Source: Ponticaulis sp.
Lineage (GTDB): Bacteria; Pseudomonadota; Alphaproteobacteria; Caulobacterales; Hyphomonadaceae
Assembly: GCA_002692725.1 (NCBI GenBank)
Contig: NZLU01000023.1
Location: 372,001-436,000 of the forward strand
DNA: 64,000 nucleotides
Direction of reading: 5' to 3'
The translations under genes and the position numbers were made by a program. Under the pieces are notes generated by a model. It saw only the letters and a list, made by a program, of their open reading frames with translations. It made no database searches and had not been told where the DNA came from. Below are positions 1 through 8,676 of the stretch, in pieces. Position 1 is the stretch's first letter, and each line of letters starts with the position of its first letter.

Positions 1-1
1 G

Positions 2-235
2 GCATTTGCGCGGCTGGTGTCACCCATCGATTTTGATGCGGTCGATGATCAGCCATGCGATCTTGTTTTCATGCTTCTGGCCTCCGCAGGTGACGGTGCG
101 GATCATTTAAGGGCGCTCGCGCGTATTGCCCGTGTCATGCGTATCGCTGATGTGCGCCAGCAACTTCGCGACGCTCAGAACGAGACGGACATTCGTCTTG
201 CAATGTCCGCGATCACTCAGAGCACCGCAGCCTGA
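2..235 (+). CDS. ptsN: PtsN (nitrogen PTS EIIA) C-terminus, 5' truncated
   Basis: The open frame runs in from the window edge and ends at a TGA at 233-235, so only the last 77 residues or so are visible. The segment reads FARLVSPIDFDAVD, then DLVFMLLAS, then GADHLRALARIARVMR, which matches the conserved end of the EIIA-Ntr domain (PtsN). In this family the protein accepts phosphate from NPr and regulates nitrogen and potassium metabolism. The phosphorylated histidine lies further upstream and cannot be checked. A GTG at 17 is internal, because the matching residues extend upstream of it. Confidence 0.85.
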   Translation, partial: AFARLVSPIDFDAVDDQPCDLVFMLLASAGDGADHLRALARIARVMRIADVRQQLRDAQNETDIRLAMSAITQSTAA

Positions 236-370
236 GGAATGATAGCGTTCGCGTTTTGCGTGCGTTGTAAATGACACCTTAACAGGATCAGTAAAAGCGT
301 CTGAATATCCCAAGACGCTTCCTTAAAGTGTTTGTGTTTAAACCGGATTATTGGAAATTCGGGTATTCGC

Positions 371-3355
371 ATGTTCGACGTATTTCAGGGTCTGTTCTTA
401 GAGGGATCGACAGTTCTCCAAACTGCGATCTTTCTCGCTGGGTGCGCGATACTCATCGTGATGGGCCTGTCCTTTGAGAAGGCGTTTTCCAAAGTGATGG
501 CGGGTCGGACCGTCTTTCCGATCATTCTGACCATTCTGCTCGCACAGATCTTTTTCAGCCATACCGTTCTGAGCTTGCTGGTGTTTCAGTCACCGGAGCA
601 GGTCAAACTGGCTGAGGGGGAAATCATCACGCTGATGATTGCTTCCTTTGGCTGTGCGGCGCTTACTTTCCTTCTCAACGGCCAACGCCGTTTCAAGCTG
701 GTTCGATACTGTTCCGGCTCCATCATGGCGGCGGTTTATATCGTCATTGCAGTCGTCGCGACCTTCATGGCGCTCCCCGCTGGCAATATGTCCGTCAATT
801 TTCTGCCGCTCGCCATTTCGATAGTCGGCGTCATCGGCGCATGTGGTGCCATCCTCTGGTATCTGATTGCGAATGGCGGTGTCAGGTCTGCCATTGCGGG
901 CATGGCTTTGCTCACCCTGGCCTTCACCATTTTCCAGATGACCCTGGCGGCCTCCATCACGATCTCTCCTGACGAATATTCCATGCTCAGCCACACTGGA
1001 AAGGGAGAACTTTGGCTGGAGATCTTCCTGGCCGTGCTGTCAGTGATGGCGCTCGCTTTATGCGCCGTGATGGGAAACAATCCACGTCAGCACTGGCGTC
1101 GCTATGCGGTCACGGCTTTGCTGGTCTCGATCATGTCCGTGTCGATTTTTATCGCGAACGAGATGTCGCTGCGGTATTCAAACGCGCATTTTGAACTGTC
1201 TCGTCTGATTGAATCGCTGAACGCGCAACGGTCGTCGCTTTATGTGAAATCGCTGCAATTCTACAAAGATTCCGACGCTGCGACGCTCTCTCAGAAAGTT
1301 TCGTCTGACGTGTTTACAGGCATGCAGACCTATTTTGACACATCGATCCAGATTGATGAGCTTATCCGAAATGTTGGTGTCGAACAGTCTATTCGGGACG
1401 CTTACACCTCCCGGACGTTCGAGTTAGAGTATGAGGGGCAGGATACGCTCAAATCCGAAATTCACGATTTTTACAATTATCTGAAGTCGACCTTTGGCCT
1501 TCAATCCTCATTCACGGACTTTAGCGAAATTGAGCAAATCGCCTTCGAACGTAGGCTCAATGCGTTTTCCAATCTGATTATTTCAAAGGCCCGCAATGCC
1601 TCTGACATTCAGATCATGATCAAGGAAATGGTTCTGATTGGTGGCTTCTTCATCATAACCTTCCTGATTTTCGGTGTTTTCCTTCCGGCTCACAAGTCGA
1701 CGATCAATGCCCTCGATGCATTGGAGGCGGAGAAAGCCCGGATCTACAAGCTCGCTCTTTGTGCTGAGCACACCACCAAGGGCATTGTTCTGACGAATGG
1801 CCGGGGCCAGATTACCTGGTGCAACGATGCGTTCTGCGACATGACCGGCTACAGATTCGGTGAGCTTGAGGGCAAGACACTTCTCCAGGCGACGCGCAAT
1901 CCGGAAGCCGATCAAAGTGAGCTTGATCGTGTCTTTGGTGAGGTCCGCGGGATGCGCCCAACGGATATTGAGGTTCTCGCAAGACGGAAAGACAATTCCG
2001 ATTTTTGGATGAACGGTTCCATCACTCCGATTATCGCTAACGGTTCGGTCCGTCAGGTGGTTCACGTTTTAAATGACGTGACAGAAGAGCGCGAAATGCG
2101 CGATCGACTATCAGAAGCACAGGCCGAATCCGATCGCCTCGCGCTCGTTGCCCGGTATGCCTCTGACGGCATCGCCATCATTGGCGCAGATTATGACGTG
2201 AAGTGGATCAACCAATCTTTTGAACATCTTTCAGGCTATTCGCTGTTTGATCTTCAGCGCAATTCCATGATCAGATTGCTGTCTGGCCCCGGGTCTATCA
2301 AAGATGACCTGAGTGAACTGATCGTCAGCCTCAAAAGTCGCGAGCCGCACACAGGTGAATTCTTCTGCTATCGTGCAGACGGCTCGACCTATTGGATTGA
2401 GGCGCATCACACCCCGCTCTTTGATGATGAGGGGCGTTTCAATGGTTATATCGTGGTCCACCGCGACATTACTGAGCGCAAGCAATTACAGCTGGAGCTG
2501 ATTTCGAGCCGTGATGATCTGGCCGTGCGCGTCGAAGAACGTACCCAAACCATTATGAACCAGTCTCTGGAGCTTGAGAAAGCGCTCGCTGCCGAACGTG
2601 AACTCAACAAAATGCAGACAGAATTTGTTTCTATGGCGAGCCATGAATTCCGCACGCCGCTGACCATTATCGACGGGGTTGCCCGCCGATTGGAGAAGCG
2701 CGCTGAACGCTGGTCGCCCGATGACATTCGCGAGAAAGCGCAGAGCATTCGCACCACTGTCAAGCGTATGACCATGCTGGTGGAGCGTACCCTGGACGCC
2801 TCGCGACTGTCGTCAGGCCGGATCAAGCTGACACCTGAAACCTTTGGTCTGCGGGAGCTTGCAACGGAAGTTTGCCAGCGCCAGCGCGACTTGGCGCCGA
2901 GCCATAAAATTGATGTCGATCTCGAAAACTTTCCGGAAACTCTGTTCGGCGATGCTCGGCTTATGGACAATGTGTTCACCAACATCATTTCCAACGCCGT
3001 CAAATATTCTGGTGAAAGCAAATACGTAAAAGTCACCGGGACTGAGGAAGGCGATTACGCCGTGCTCAAAGTGCGTGATCATGGCGTTGGGATTCCGAAA
3101 ACGGAGCTACCGAAGATCTTCCAGAGATTTTTCCGGGCCAGCACGTCGACGGGCATTCCGGGCACCGGGATCGGTCTCAATCTGGTGAAGAGTCTGGTGG
3201 ACATGCATTACGGCACGGTCGAGCTCGACAGTGTCGAAGGGGAATGGACTGAGTTTACAGTTCGCCTGCCGCTGGAATCTCCATTGGAAACAGGTGTGCT
3301 GCTGGACAGTTCAGAGCGGGAAGGAGCTTCAGATGATTATTCATCTGTTGCGTAA
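371..3355 (+). CDS. Membrane sensor histidine kinase with two PAS domains
   Basis: This is a 994-residue kinase. The N-terminal 260 residues hold about eight hydrophobic segments, followed by a roughly 130-residue extramembrane region and one more membrane helix. Two PAS domains follow (about 460-575 and 583-710), the first with the typical WCNDAFCDMTGY stretch. The HisKA domain has the phosphoacceptor His758 in SHEFRTP. The ATPase domain has an N box (NIISNAVKY, about 870), DHGVGIP (about 902) and GTGIGL (about 932), so it looks active. The start at ATG 371 is preferred over a TTG at 332. A short inverted repeat (295-301 with 314-320) lies upstream. It is the first gene of a three-gene set with the degenerate kinase and response regulator downstream. 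The ligand is unknown. Confidence 0.88.
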   Translation: MFDVFQGLFLEGSTVLQTAIFLAGCAILIVMGLSFEKAFSKVMAGRTVFPIILTILLAQIFFSHTVLSLLVFQSPEQVKLAEGEIITLMIASFGCAALTFLLNGQRRFKLVRYCSGSIMAAVYIVIAVVATFMALPAGNMSVNFLPLAISIVGVIGACGAILWYLIANGGVRSAIAGMALLTLAFTIFQMTLAASITISPDEYSMLSHTGKGELWLEIFLAVLSVMALALCAVMGNNPRQHWRRYAVTALLVSIMSVSIFIANEMSLRYSNAHFELSRLIESLNAQRSSLYVKSLQFYKDSDAATLSQKVSSDVFTGMQTYFDTSIQIDELIRNVGVEQSIRDAYTSRTFELEYEGQDTLKSEIHDFYNYLKSTFGLQSSFTDFSEIEQIAFERRLNAFSNLIISKARNASDIQIMIKEMVLIGGFFIITFLIFGVFLPAHKSTINALDALEAEKARIYKLALCAEHTTKGIVLTNGRGQITWCNDAFCDMTGYRFGELEGKTLLQATRNPEADQSELDRVFGEVRGMRPTDIEVLARRKDNSDFWMNGSITPIIANGSVRQVVHVLNDVTEEREMRDRLSEAQAESDRLALVARYASDGIAIIGADYDVKWINQSFEHLSGYSLFDLQRNSMIRLLSGPGSIKDDLSELIVSLKSREPHTGEFFCYRADGSTYWIEAHHTPLFDDEGRFNGYIVVHRDITERKQLQLELISSRDDLAVRVEERTQTIMNQSLELEKALAAERELNKMQTEFVSMASHEFRTPLTIIDGVARRLEKRAERWSPDDIREKAQSIRTTVKRMTMLVERTLDASRLSSGRIKLTPETFGLRELATEVCQRQRDLAPSHKIDVDLENFPETLFGDARLMDNVFTNIISNAVKYSGESKYVKVTGTEEGDYAVLKVRDHGVGIPKTELPKIFQRFFRASTSTGIPGTGIGLNLVKSLVDMHYGTVELDSVEGEWTEFTVRLPLESPLETGVLLDSSEREGASDDYSSVA

Positions 3356-3367
3356 CGGTAAGATGAG

Positions 3368-4198
3368 ATGAACGCCAAATCTGATAAACCCATAACGGAG
3401 CAGGATGCGATGGACGCCACCAAGGCCGCCAATCGCGAGCTCGAAGATCTGAAGGAACGTTTGTCCTTCGTGACGCGACATTCCTTCCGCACCCCGCTCA
3501 CAGTCATTGATGGGACAGCACGTCGGCTCGGGCGCCATGCTGGAAAGTTCTCGCCTGACGAAGTGCGCGAGCGGGCGGACGTTATTCGTCAAACCGTCGA
3601 TAAGATGGTTGAGCTCGTAGAGCATTCCATCGAGCTGACCAATCTCGCTGCGTGCATAAGGGATTTTCCTGCTCCCAATCTCGAACTCAGCGCAACCATT
3701 CAGCAAATCGTTGAAGAGTATCAGCTCGAGCATCCGGAAACGAATCTGGTTGCTTGGCTGAATGAATGCCCGAGCCTGCATATCGCTGACAGACGACTTG
3801 TCGAACTTCTACTCGAGAAGTTTCTCGCGATTGGTGTCGAACTTGTGACCACTCGCGGACGTCTCGATCTGGCGTGCTGGTCAGAAAAAGACTGGGCGAT
3901 CATTTCTCTGAAAGCCGTCTTTGAGGCGCGCGCACTTGTTGATGTGAAAGACATAACTGAGCGCCTCGACGCCCATTCCGAGGATCGGATGGTCGAACTC
4001 GATGAGGGCGTGAATCTCAAACTCATCCGTATGCTCATCGAACAACATGGCGGTGAGCTGGATATTGACAAGGGAGAAGACCGGATTGAATTCGAGATCC
4101 GCCTGCCCGTCGTCGATGCTGGTATCTACCAATCGGGTCCACTCGTCCGACCCGTCTCTCAAAAACTCCCTGAACCGAATGGAGGAACCCCCAAATGA
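3368..4198 (+). CDS. HisKA-containing protein with degenerate ATPase domain
   Basis: This 276-residue soluble protein starts 12 bp after the upstream kinase and overlaps the next gene by an ATGA. Residues 28-75 copy the dimerisation/phosphoacceptor region of the upstream kinase: His38 sits in RHSFRTPLTVIDGTARRL, against SHEFRTPLTIIDGVARRL there. The C-terminal part still resembles a HATPase fold at its end (LIRMLIEQHGGELDI), but no N box, DxGxG or GxGxGL can be found. It should therefore not bind ATP in the usual way. From the context it may act as a phosphotransfer partner or inhibitor between kinase and regulator, in the manner of ChpT-like pseudokinases; this is inference. It looks like a local duplication that decayed. 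Confidence 0.75.
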   Translation: MNAKSDKPITEQDAMDATKAANRELEDLKERLSFVTRHSFRTPLTVIDGTARRLGRHAGKFSPDEVRERADVIRQTVDKMVELVEHSIELTNLAACIRDFPAPNLELSATIQQIVEEYQLEHPETNLVAWLNECPSLHIADRRLVELLLEKFLAIGVELVTTRGRLDLACWSEKDWAIISLKAVFEARALVDVKDITERLDAHSEDRMVELDEGVNLKLIRMLIEQHGGELDIDKGEDRIEFEIRLPVVDAGIYQSGPLVRPVSQKLPEPNGGTPK

Positions 4199-5001
4199 AC
4201 GAGCGCATCGCGGTTGTTGAGGACGAAGCAGAGATCAGGTCTCTGATCGTCGAAGAACTTGAAGACGAAGGCTATCAGGTTGCCTGTGCCGGAAACGGTA
4301 AGGAAGGCCTGGAACTCATTCAGGAGTTCAAGCCGCAGCTTGTCCTGTCAGATATCACCATGCCGGTGCTTGATGGCTATGGCATGCTGGAAGGCCTGCG
4401 TGAGCTGAAAGCCTTTCACTCCACGCCGATTGTGTTCCTGAGTGCACTGGCGGACCGTCGTCATATTATTCAGGGCAAAAAGATGGGCGTTGATGACTAT
4501 GTCACAAAGCCAATTGATTTCGAACTCCTGCTCGCCACCATCCAGGCGCGCCTGCGGGAAGTTGAGCGCATGACGGCGGAAAAAGAAGATCAGATGGTCA
4601 AGCTCTACCATTCCTTCATGTCCAAACCAGAAGCGGCCAATCGTGTGAAGCCAGCGCTGGTCGTAGTTCAGGAATGGCTGGATATTGATGACGTCGAAGA
4701 CGTTTTGAGCAAGCTTGGTGTGCCTTTCATTGTCCATCACCGTGGATCGATGCTGGATGCCTATCTTCGCGAAAAAGCTTATTCCATGCTGATCATGTCG
4801 CAGAATACCAACGACCGGGCAGCCCCTTCCGCCATCAAGCGGTCTGAACTGTTCGCCGACCTCAAAATTCCACGCTATCTGCTGATAGAAGACTCTAAGG
4901 CAGCGCAGGATATGAGCTATTGGGACCAGTTCACCCGCGTGATTTCACTTGATCGCGCGACGCCAGCAGACATTCAGGAAGTGATCTCCGCTCACGTCTG
5001 A
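4195..5001 (+). CDS. Response regulator with an unrecognised C-terminal domain
   Basis: Residues 1-125 are a standard receiver domain: acidic pair VVEDE, phosphoacceptor Asp53 in LSDITMP, Ser83 and Lys105 in YVTKP. A short helical linker follows (about 120-140), then some 125 residues with no DNA-binding motif that I recognise. The segment VKPALVVVQEWLDIDDVEDVL and the later YLLIEDSK suggest an alpha/beta fold, possibly a second receiver that has lost its active site. The strong ribosome site GGAGG at 4181-4185 fixes the ATG at 4195, inside the end of the preceding gene, so the two are translationally coupled. It is the likely output of the kinase pair upstream. Confidence 0.82.
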   Translation: MNERIAVVEDEAEIRSLIVEELEDEGYQVACAGNGKEGLELIQEFKPQLVLSDITMPVLDGYGMLEGLRELKAFHSTPIVFLSALADRRHIIQGKKMGVDDYVTKPIDFELLLATIQARLREVERMTAEKEDQMVKLYHSFMSKPEAANRVKPALVVVQEWLDIDDVEDVLSKLGVPFIVHHRGSMLDAYLREKAYSMLIMSQNTNDRAAPSAIKRSELFADLKIPRYLLIEDSKAAQDMSYWDQFTRVISLDRATPADIQEVISAHV

Positions 5002-5029
5002 CGGCACATTCCAAGGTTCAGGAATTGAG

Positions 5030-5058
5030 ACGCGCTCGGGCAACCGGGCGCGTTTTTG
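5030..5058 (+). terminator. Rho-independent terminator of the kinase/regulator operon
   Basis: A GC-rich 10-bp stem (5030-5039 with 5044-5053, one G-T pair) with a short loop is followed by TTTTGTTT. It lies 29 bp after the response regulator stop and closes the three-gene operon. Confidence 0.8.
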
Positions 5059-5114
5059 TTTCAAGGAAATACCGTTGTTGAAAAAGCTCGACTGGATCAG
5101 CCTGAGACGGGCGA

Positions 5115-5414
5115 CTAGCGGTCTTCGGGGTCCACGCCATTATTCAGGCGTGCGCGCAACTCTTTGCCCGCTTTGAAGAAGGGAACAAACTTCTCGTCCA
5201 CTTCCACCGTTTCCCCCGTGCGAGGGTTACGACCCGTACGTGCATCGCGCTTGCGAACAGAGAAGGCACCGAAGCCGCGTAGCTCAACGCGATTGCCGTC
5301 TTCAAGTGCGCTGCTGACCTCATCAAGAATAACATCAACCACCTTCTCCAGGTCCTGAGGGCGGAGATGCGGGTTTTCTTCTGCGAGTTTTTGCACAAGT
5401 TCTGATCGAAGCAT
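5115..5414 (-). CDS. ihfB: Integration host factor subunit beta
   Basis: This is a 99-residue DNABII protein. It has the family features in order: [13 protein letters not shown] at the start, helices to about 40, the [11 protein letters not shown] strand, the DNA-intercalating arm with TGRNPRTGE, and [11 protein letters not shown] near the end. It pairs with IHF alpha to bend DNA at replication, recombination and sigma-54 promoters. The order cmk-rpsA-ihfB is conserved in proteobacteria. The start at 5414 matches the family; a frame extension to 5432 is not needed. No ribosome site precedes this ATG, but a TATAGT box ends 7 bp upstream, so the mRNA may be leaderless. Confidence 0.93.
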   Translation of the reverse strand: MLRSELVQKLAEENPHLRPQDLEKVVDVILDEVSSALEDGNRVELRGFGAFSVRKRDARTGRNPRTGETVEVDEKFVPFFKAGKELRARLNNGVDPEDR

Positions 5415-5421
5415 GGGAAAC

Positions 5422-5449
5422 ACTATACACACAAAAGCGGCGAAACCAA
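5422..5449 (-). promoter_or_regulatory. Candidate ihfB promoter, leaderless mRNA
   Basis: On the minus strand TTGGTT (5449-5444) is followed after 16 bp by TATAGT (5427-5422), and the ATG of ihfB begins 8 bp beyond. Transcription would start at or next to the start codon. The promoter overlaps the rpsA terminator hairpin. The -35 match is only partial. Confidence 0.4.
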
Positions 5450-5461
5450 AGGTCTCGCCGC
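5433..5461 (-). terminator. rpsA terminator
   Basis: An 11-bp stem GCGGCGAGACC / GGTTTCGCCGC (5461-5451 with 5447-5437, one G-T-type pair) with an AAA/TTT loop is followed on the minus strand by TTTTGTGTG. It lies 38 bp after the rpsA stop. Confidence 0.75.
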
Positions 5462-5498
5462 GATCAAGTTTCTGTTTTTTTGGACAAAAGGCCTTAAT

Positions 5499-7202
5499 TT
5501 AGGCGTCTTTGTCGTCGTCCGCAGGCTCATCCTGTTTGAGAGCCGCACCAAGAATGTCGCCAAGGGATGCGCCAGAGTCTGCAGAGCCGTATTGAGCGAC
5601 GGCCTCTTTCTCTTCTTCGATCTCCAGGGCTTTGATCGAAAGCGTCACACGACGGGCGCTACGATCGAAGTTTGTGACACGCGCATCGACGGTATCGCCG
5701 ACGGCAAAGCGCTCAGGACGTTGCTCTGAACGGTCACGCGACAGGTCGGAGCGACGGATAAAGGCTTTGAGGCCTTCGCCGAATTCGACTTCGATACCGC
5801 CAGACGCAACTTCGGTAACCGTACAGGTCACCGTAGAGCCTTTGCGGACATCGCCGCCCGTCATTGGGTCGCCTTCGAGCTGCTTGATGCCGAGAGAGAT
5901 ACGTTCTTTCTCAACGTCGACTTCGAGGACCTTAACTTTGACGGTGTCGCCCTTGTTATAGTCTTCGATGGCTTCTTCGCCCGAACGGTTCCAGTCAATG
6001 TCGTTGATGTGAACCATACCGTCGAGTTCAGGGCCAAGGCCGATGAACAGACCGAACTCGGTAATGCCGCGGATTTCGCCTTCCAGCTCAGAACCGACCG
6101 GATGTTCAGCCATGAAGGCATCCCATGGGTTGTCCATGCACTGTTTCAGGCCGAGTGAAATGCGGCGCTTCTCGGAGTCGACGTCCAGAACCATCACGTC
6201 GACTTCCTGAGAGGTCGAAACGATTTTGCCTGGGTGGAGGTTTTTCTTGGTCCAGCTCATTTCAGAGACGTGGATCAGACCTTCAACGCCATCTTCCAGC
6301 TCAACAAACGCACCGTAATCGGTGATGTTCGTGATGCGGCCAGAGTAACGTGCGCCAAGCGGGTATTTCGCTTCCACACCATCCCATGGGTCGCTCATCA
6401 GCTGTTTCATGCCGAGAGAGATACGCTGGGTGTCTGGGTTGATCTTGATGATCTGAACTTTGACGGTCTCGCCAACATTCACAACCTGGCTTGGGTGAGA
6501 AATCCGCTTCCAGGACATGTCTGTGACGTGAAGCAGGCCATCAATGCCGCCCAGGTCAACGAACGCACCGTAATCGGTGATGTTCTTGACGACGCCTTCG
6601 CGAACGTCACCTTCACCCAGTTCGCCGACGATCTCAGCGCGCTGTTCGGCACGGCTCTCTTCGAGAACGGCACGACGGGAGACAACGATATTGCCACGTG
6701 GACGGTCCATTTTCAGGATAGCGAAAGGCTGTTCCTGGTTCATCAGAGGGCCGACGTCACGAATTGGGCGGATATCAACCTGAGAACCAGGCAGGAACGC
6801 GTTCACGCCACCAAGGTCGACAGTGAAACCACCTTTGACGCGGCCAACAATGGCGCCGTCTGCAGGCTCTTCTTTTTCGTGGAGGCGCTCGAGGCGGGTC
6901 CAGGCTTCTTCGCGGCGGGCTTTGTCGCGCGAGAGAACTGCTTCACCCAGCGCGTTCTCGATGCGCTCGAGGTAAACTTCAACAATCTGGCCGGGTTCCG
7001 GCATGTTTTCGTCCTGACCGAATTCGCGGGCAGGGATACGACCTTCTGTTTTCAGGCCGACATCGACAACAACGGCGTCGTTCTCGATAGAAACAACAGT
7101 CGCAGGAACAACACGGCCTTCCTGCATCTGGCTGCCAGCAAAGCTGGCTTCGAACATGGACGCAAAGTCCTCTGTCGACGGGTTTAGGGTTTCAGCAGAC
7201 AT
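5499..7202 (-). CDS. rpsA: 30S ribosomal protein S1
   Basis: This 567-residue protein has six S1 OB-fold repeats. The repeated cores are easy to see, for example VKNITDYGAFVDLGGIDGLLH, ITNITDYGAFVELEDGVEGL and IRGITEFGLFIGLGPELDG, each followed by HVxxMSW or a variant and later RISLGxKQ. S1 docks mRNA on the 30S subunit for initiation, mainly where Shine-Dalgarno sites are weak. The acidic tail (EPADDDKDA) is common in alphaproteobacteria. The start is fixed by GGAG a few bases before the ATG at 7202. It lies in the usual position between cmk and ihfB. Confidence 0.97.
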   Translation of the reverse strand: MSAETLNPSTEDFASMFEASFAGSQMQEGRVVPATVVSIENDAVVVDVGLKTEGRIPAREFGQDENMPEPGQIVEVYLERIENALGEAVLSRDKARREEAWTRLERLHEKEEPADGAIVGRVKGGFTVDLGGVNAFLPGSQVDIRPIRDVGPLMNQEQPFAILKMDRPRGNIVVSRRAVLEESRAEQRAEIVGELGEGDVREGVVKNITDYGAFVDLGGIDGLLHVTDMSWKRISHPSQVVNVGETVKVQIIKINPDTQRISLGMKQLMSDPWDGVEAKYPLGARYSGRITNITDYGAFVELEDGVEGLIHVSEMSWTKKNLHPGKIVSTSQEVDVMVLDVDSEKRRISLGLKQCMDNPWDAFMAEHPVGSELEGEIRGITEFGLFIGLGPELDGMVHINDIDWNRSGEEAIEDYNKGDTVKVKVLEVDVEKERISLGIKQLEGDPMTGGDVRKGSTVTCTVTEVASGGIEVEFGEGLKAFIRRSDLSRDRSEQRPERFAVGDTVDARVTNFDRSARRVTLSIKALEIEEEKEAVAQYGSADSGASLGDILGAALKQDEPADDDKDA

Positions 7203-7357
7203 TTATTCTCCAAAATTCATTCAGTGTTGGCCAGTCGGTTCGCTCCGACGGTCAATTGGGATAAACACCCAATACGGGCGTTCAGTCTCAAGGGTTTGAA
7301 AAGTCGACCTTCTGGTGCGCGCTCGGGGGATTTTAGAACGGGTCGAAAAGACAAATT

Positions 7358-8014
7358 CTAAGAGCGTGCGAGATCAGCCCTGACCTGGTCGACGATTTGC
7401 CGGGCTTTTGCTCGTGCCGCGTCTATAGACAAATGAGTTGTATCTAGCAAGTGGGCATCTTCTGCCGGCTTCATCGGGGCGATGGCGCGGTTTTTGTCCC
7501 GCTCATCGCGTTCCCTCAACTGGGCCACCATTTCATCCTGTGTGATCGGGTCACCTTTGGCGTTCAGCTCGGCCACGCGACGGGCTGCGCGGGTTTCAAC
7601 ATCGGCGTCTACCCACAGTTTTACATGCGCTTCCGGGCAGACCACTGTGCCGATATCGCGGCCATCCAGAATGGCGCCACCGCGCTGATAAGCGAAATCC
7701 CGTTGCAGCTGAAACAAGGCTTCGCGCACCGGCGGGTGGACAGCAACTTTTGAGGCCACCTGACCCACTTCTGCCGTCCGTAAGTCCTCGGGCTTCATGT
7801 CATCGATCTTCAACGCTTTTGCCAGACCGGCCGCCGCCTCTGCATCCTCAGGGTCAACACCGGCATCAAGACAGGCCTTCGCTGTCGCGCGGTATAACAG
7901 ACCGGTATCGAGATGCGGCAGACCAAGATCCGTTGCCAAACCTTTGGAAAGTGTCCCCTTGCCGGACGCAAGCGTGCCATCAACTGCAATGATCAGGTCT
8001 TCAGAACTACGCAT
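7358..8014 (-). CDS. cmk: Cytidylate kinase
   Basis: This 218-residue kinase phosphorylates CMP and dCMP with ATP. The P loop is SGKGT (residues 16-20), preceded by AVDGTLA where most homologs have AVDGPAA, a small departure. LDTGLLYRATA and DGRDIGTVVCP are the nucleotide-binding signatures, and RRVAEL and DERDKNRAIAPMKPA near the C-terminus are also typical. ATG 8014 (MRSSEDLIIAVDG) matches the family start. In related genomes aroA lies directly upstream; here 6.6 kb of accessory genes intervene, starting with the macro-domain gene 11 bp away. Confidence 0.95.
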   Translation of the reverse strand: MRSSEDLIIAVDGTLASGKGTLSKGLATDLGLPHLDTGLLYRATAKACLDAGVDPEDAEAAAGLAKALKIDDMKPEDLRTAEVGQVASKVAVHPPVREALFQLQRDFAYQRGGAILDGRDIGTVVCPEAHVKLWVDADVETRAARRVAELNAKGDPITQDEMVAQLRERDERDKNRAIAPMKPAEDAHLLDTTHLSIDAARAKARQIVDQVRADLARS

Positions 8015-8025
8015 ACTCCGGCCTT

Positions 8026-8514
8026 TCAAAGCAGGTTTTCCAACGCCAGAATATTCTTCCGGTCAATCGCCACCAGCCAGATATCGAGTTCGTTGTCTTT
8101 TGCAAAGACCTTGCATGTGTTCACGGCGATATTTGCTGCTCTGTCTGTCGGAAAGCCGTATGCGCCCGTTGAAATGGCAGGAAAAGCAAGGCTTTTAAGG
8201 CTTCGGTCCCGGGCTTCCTCGAGGCAATTCCAATAACAGGCCTCCAGCACTGCATCTTCATGTTCAAGACCACCGCGCCAGATCGGGCCGACAGTATGAA
8301 AGATGAGCCGGGGCGCCAGGCCAAACCCTTCTGTGACGCGCACCTCACCCGGCGGACATGGCGCGAGCGGCCGACACGCTTCCTTCAACTCAGGTCCAGC
8401 CGCGCGATGGATCACGCCATCCACGCCGCCTCCGCCCATAAGAGAGGAGTTTGCGGCATTTACAATGGCATCGACCTCAAGGTCGAGAAGACTTCCTTGA
8501 TAAAAGGTCAGCAT
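8026..8514 (-). CDS. Macro domain protein (ADP-ribose binding/hydrolase)
   Basis: This 162-residue protein is a single macro domain. It shows the family motifs in order: DAIVNAANSSLMGGGGVDGVIH, ACRPLAPCPPGEVRVT, the LIFHTVGPIW strand and AISTGAYGFP. These match the YmdB/MacroD branch, which removes ADP-ribose from proteins or cleaves O-acetyl-ADP-ribose. The start at 8514 (MLTFYQGSLL) is where the domain begins; the frame extension to 8631 has no domain content. It probably forms an operon with cmk, 11 bp downstream. A role in reversing ADP-ribosylation linked to NAD metabolism is family knowledge; the local substrate is unknown. Confidence 0.88.
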   Translation of the reverse strand: MLTFYQGSLLDLEVDAIVNAANSSLMGGGGVDGVIHRAAGPELKEACRPLAPCPPGEVRVTEGFGLAPRLIFHTVGPIWRGGLEHEDAVLEACYWNCLEEARDRSLKSLAFPAISTGAYGFPTDRAANIAVNTCKVFAKDNELDIWLVAIDRKNILALENLL

Positions 8515-8676
8515 GGTGGAAGTCTGACGCAAACCGTCCGCACATGTAAGCCCCCTCAGATTACACCAGCCGATTTCGCTTAAGCTTTTCTCCGAGTGCT
8601 TCACCTGTTCAAGGGATTTGCAACCCGGCATTAAATCGTTAGCAAATTTTAAACGAGACCGCGTCGGGAGGGATGC

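Noticed and set aside
6234..7187. Long plus-strand frame opposite rpsA
   Set aside because: It is the mirror of the rpsA coding sequence, with no ribosome site or known domain.
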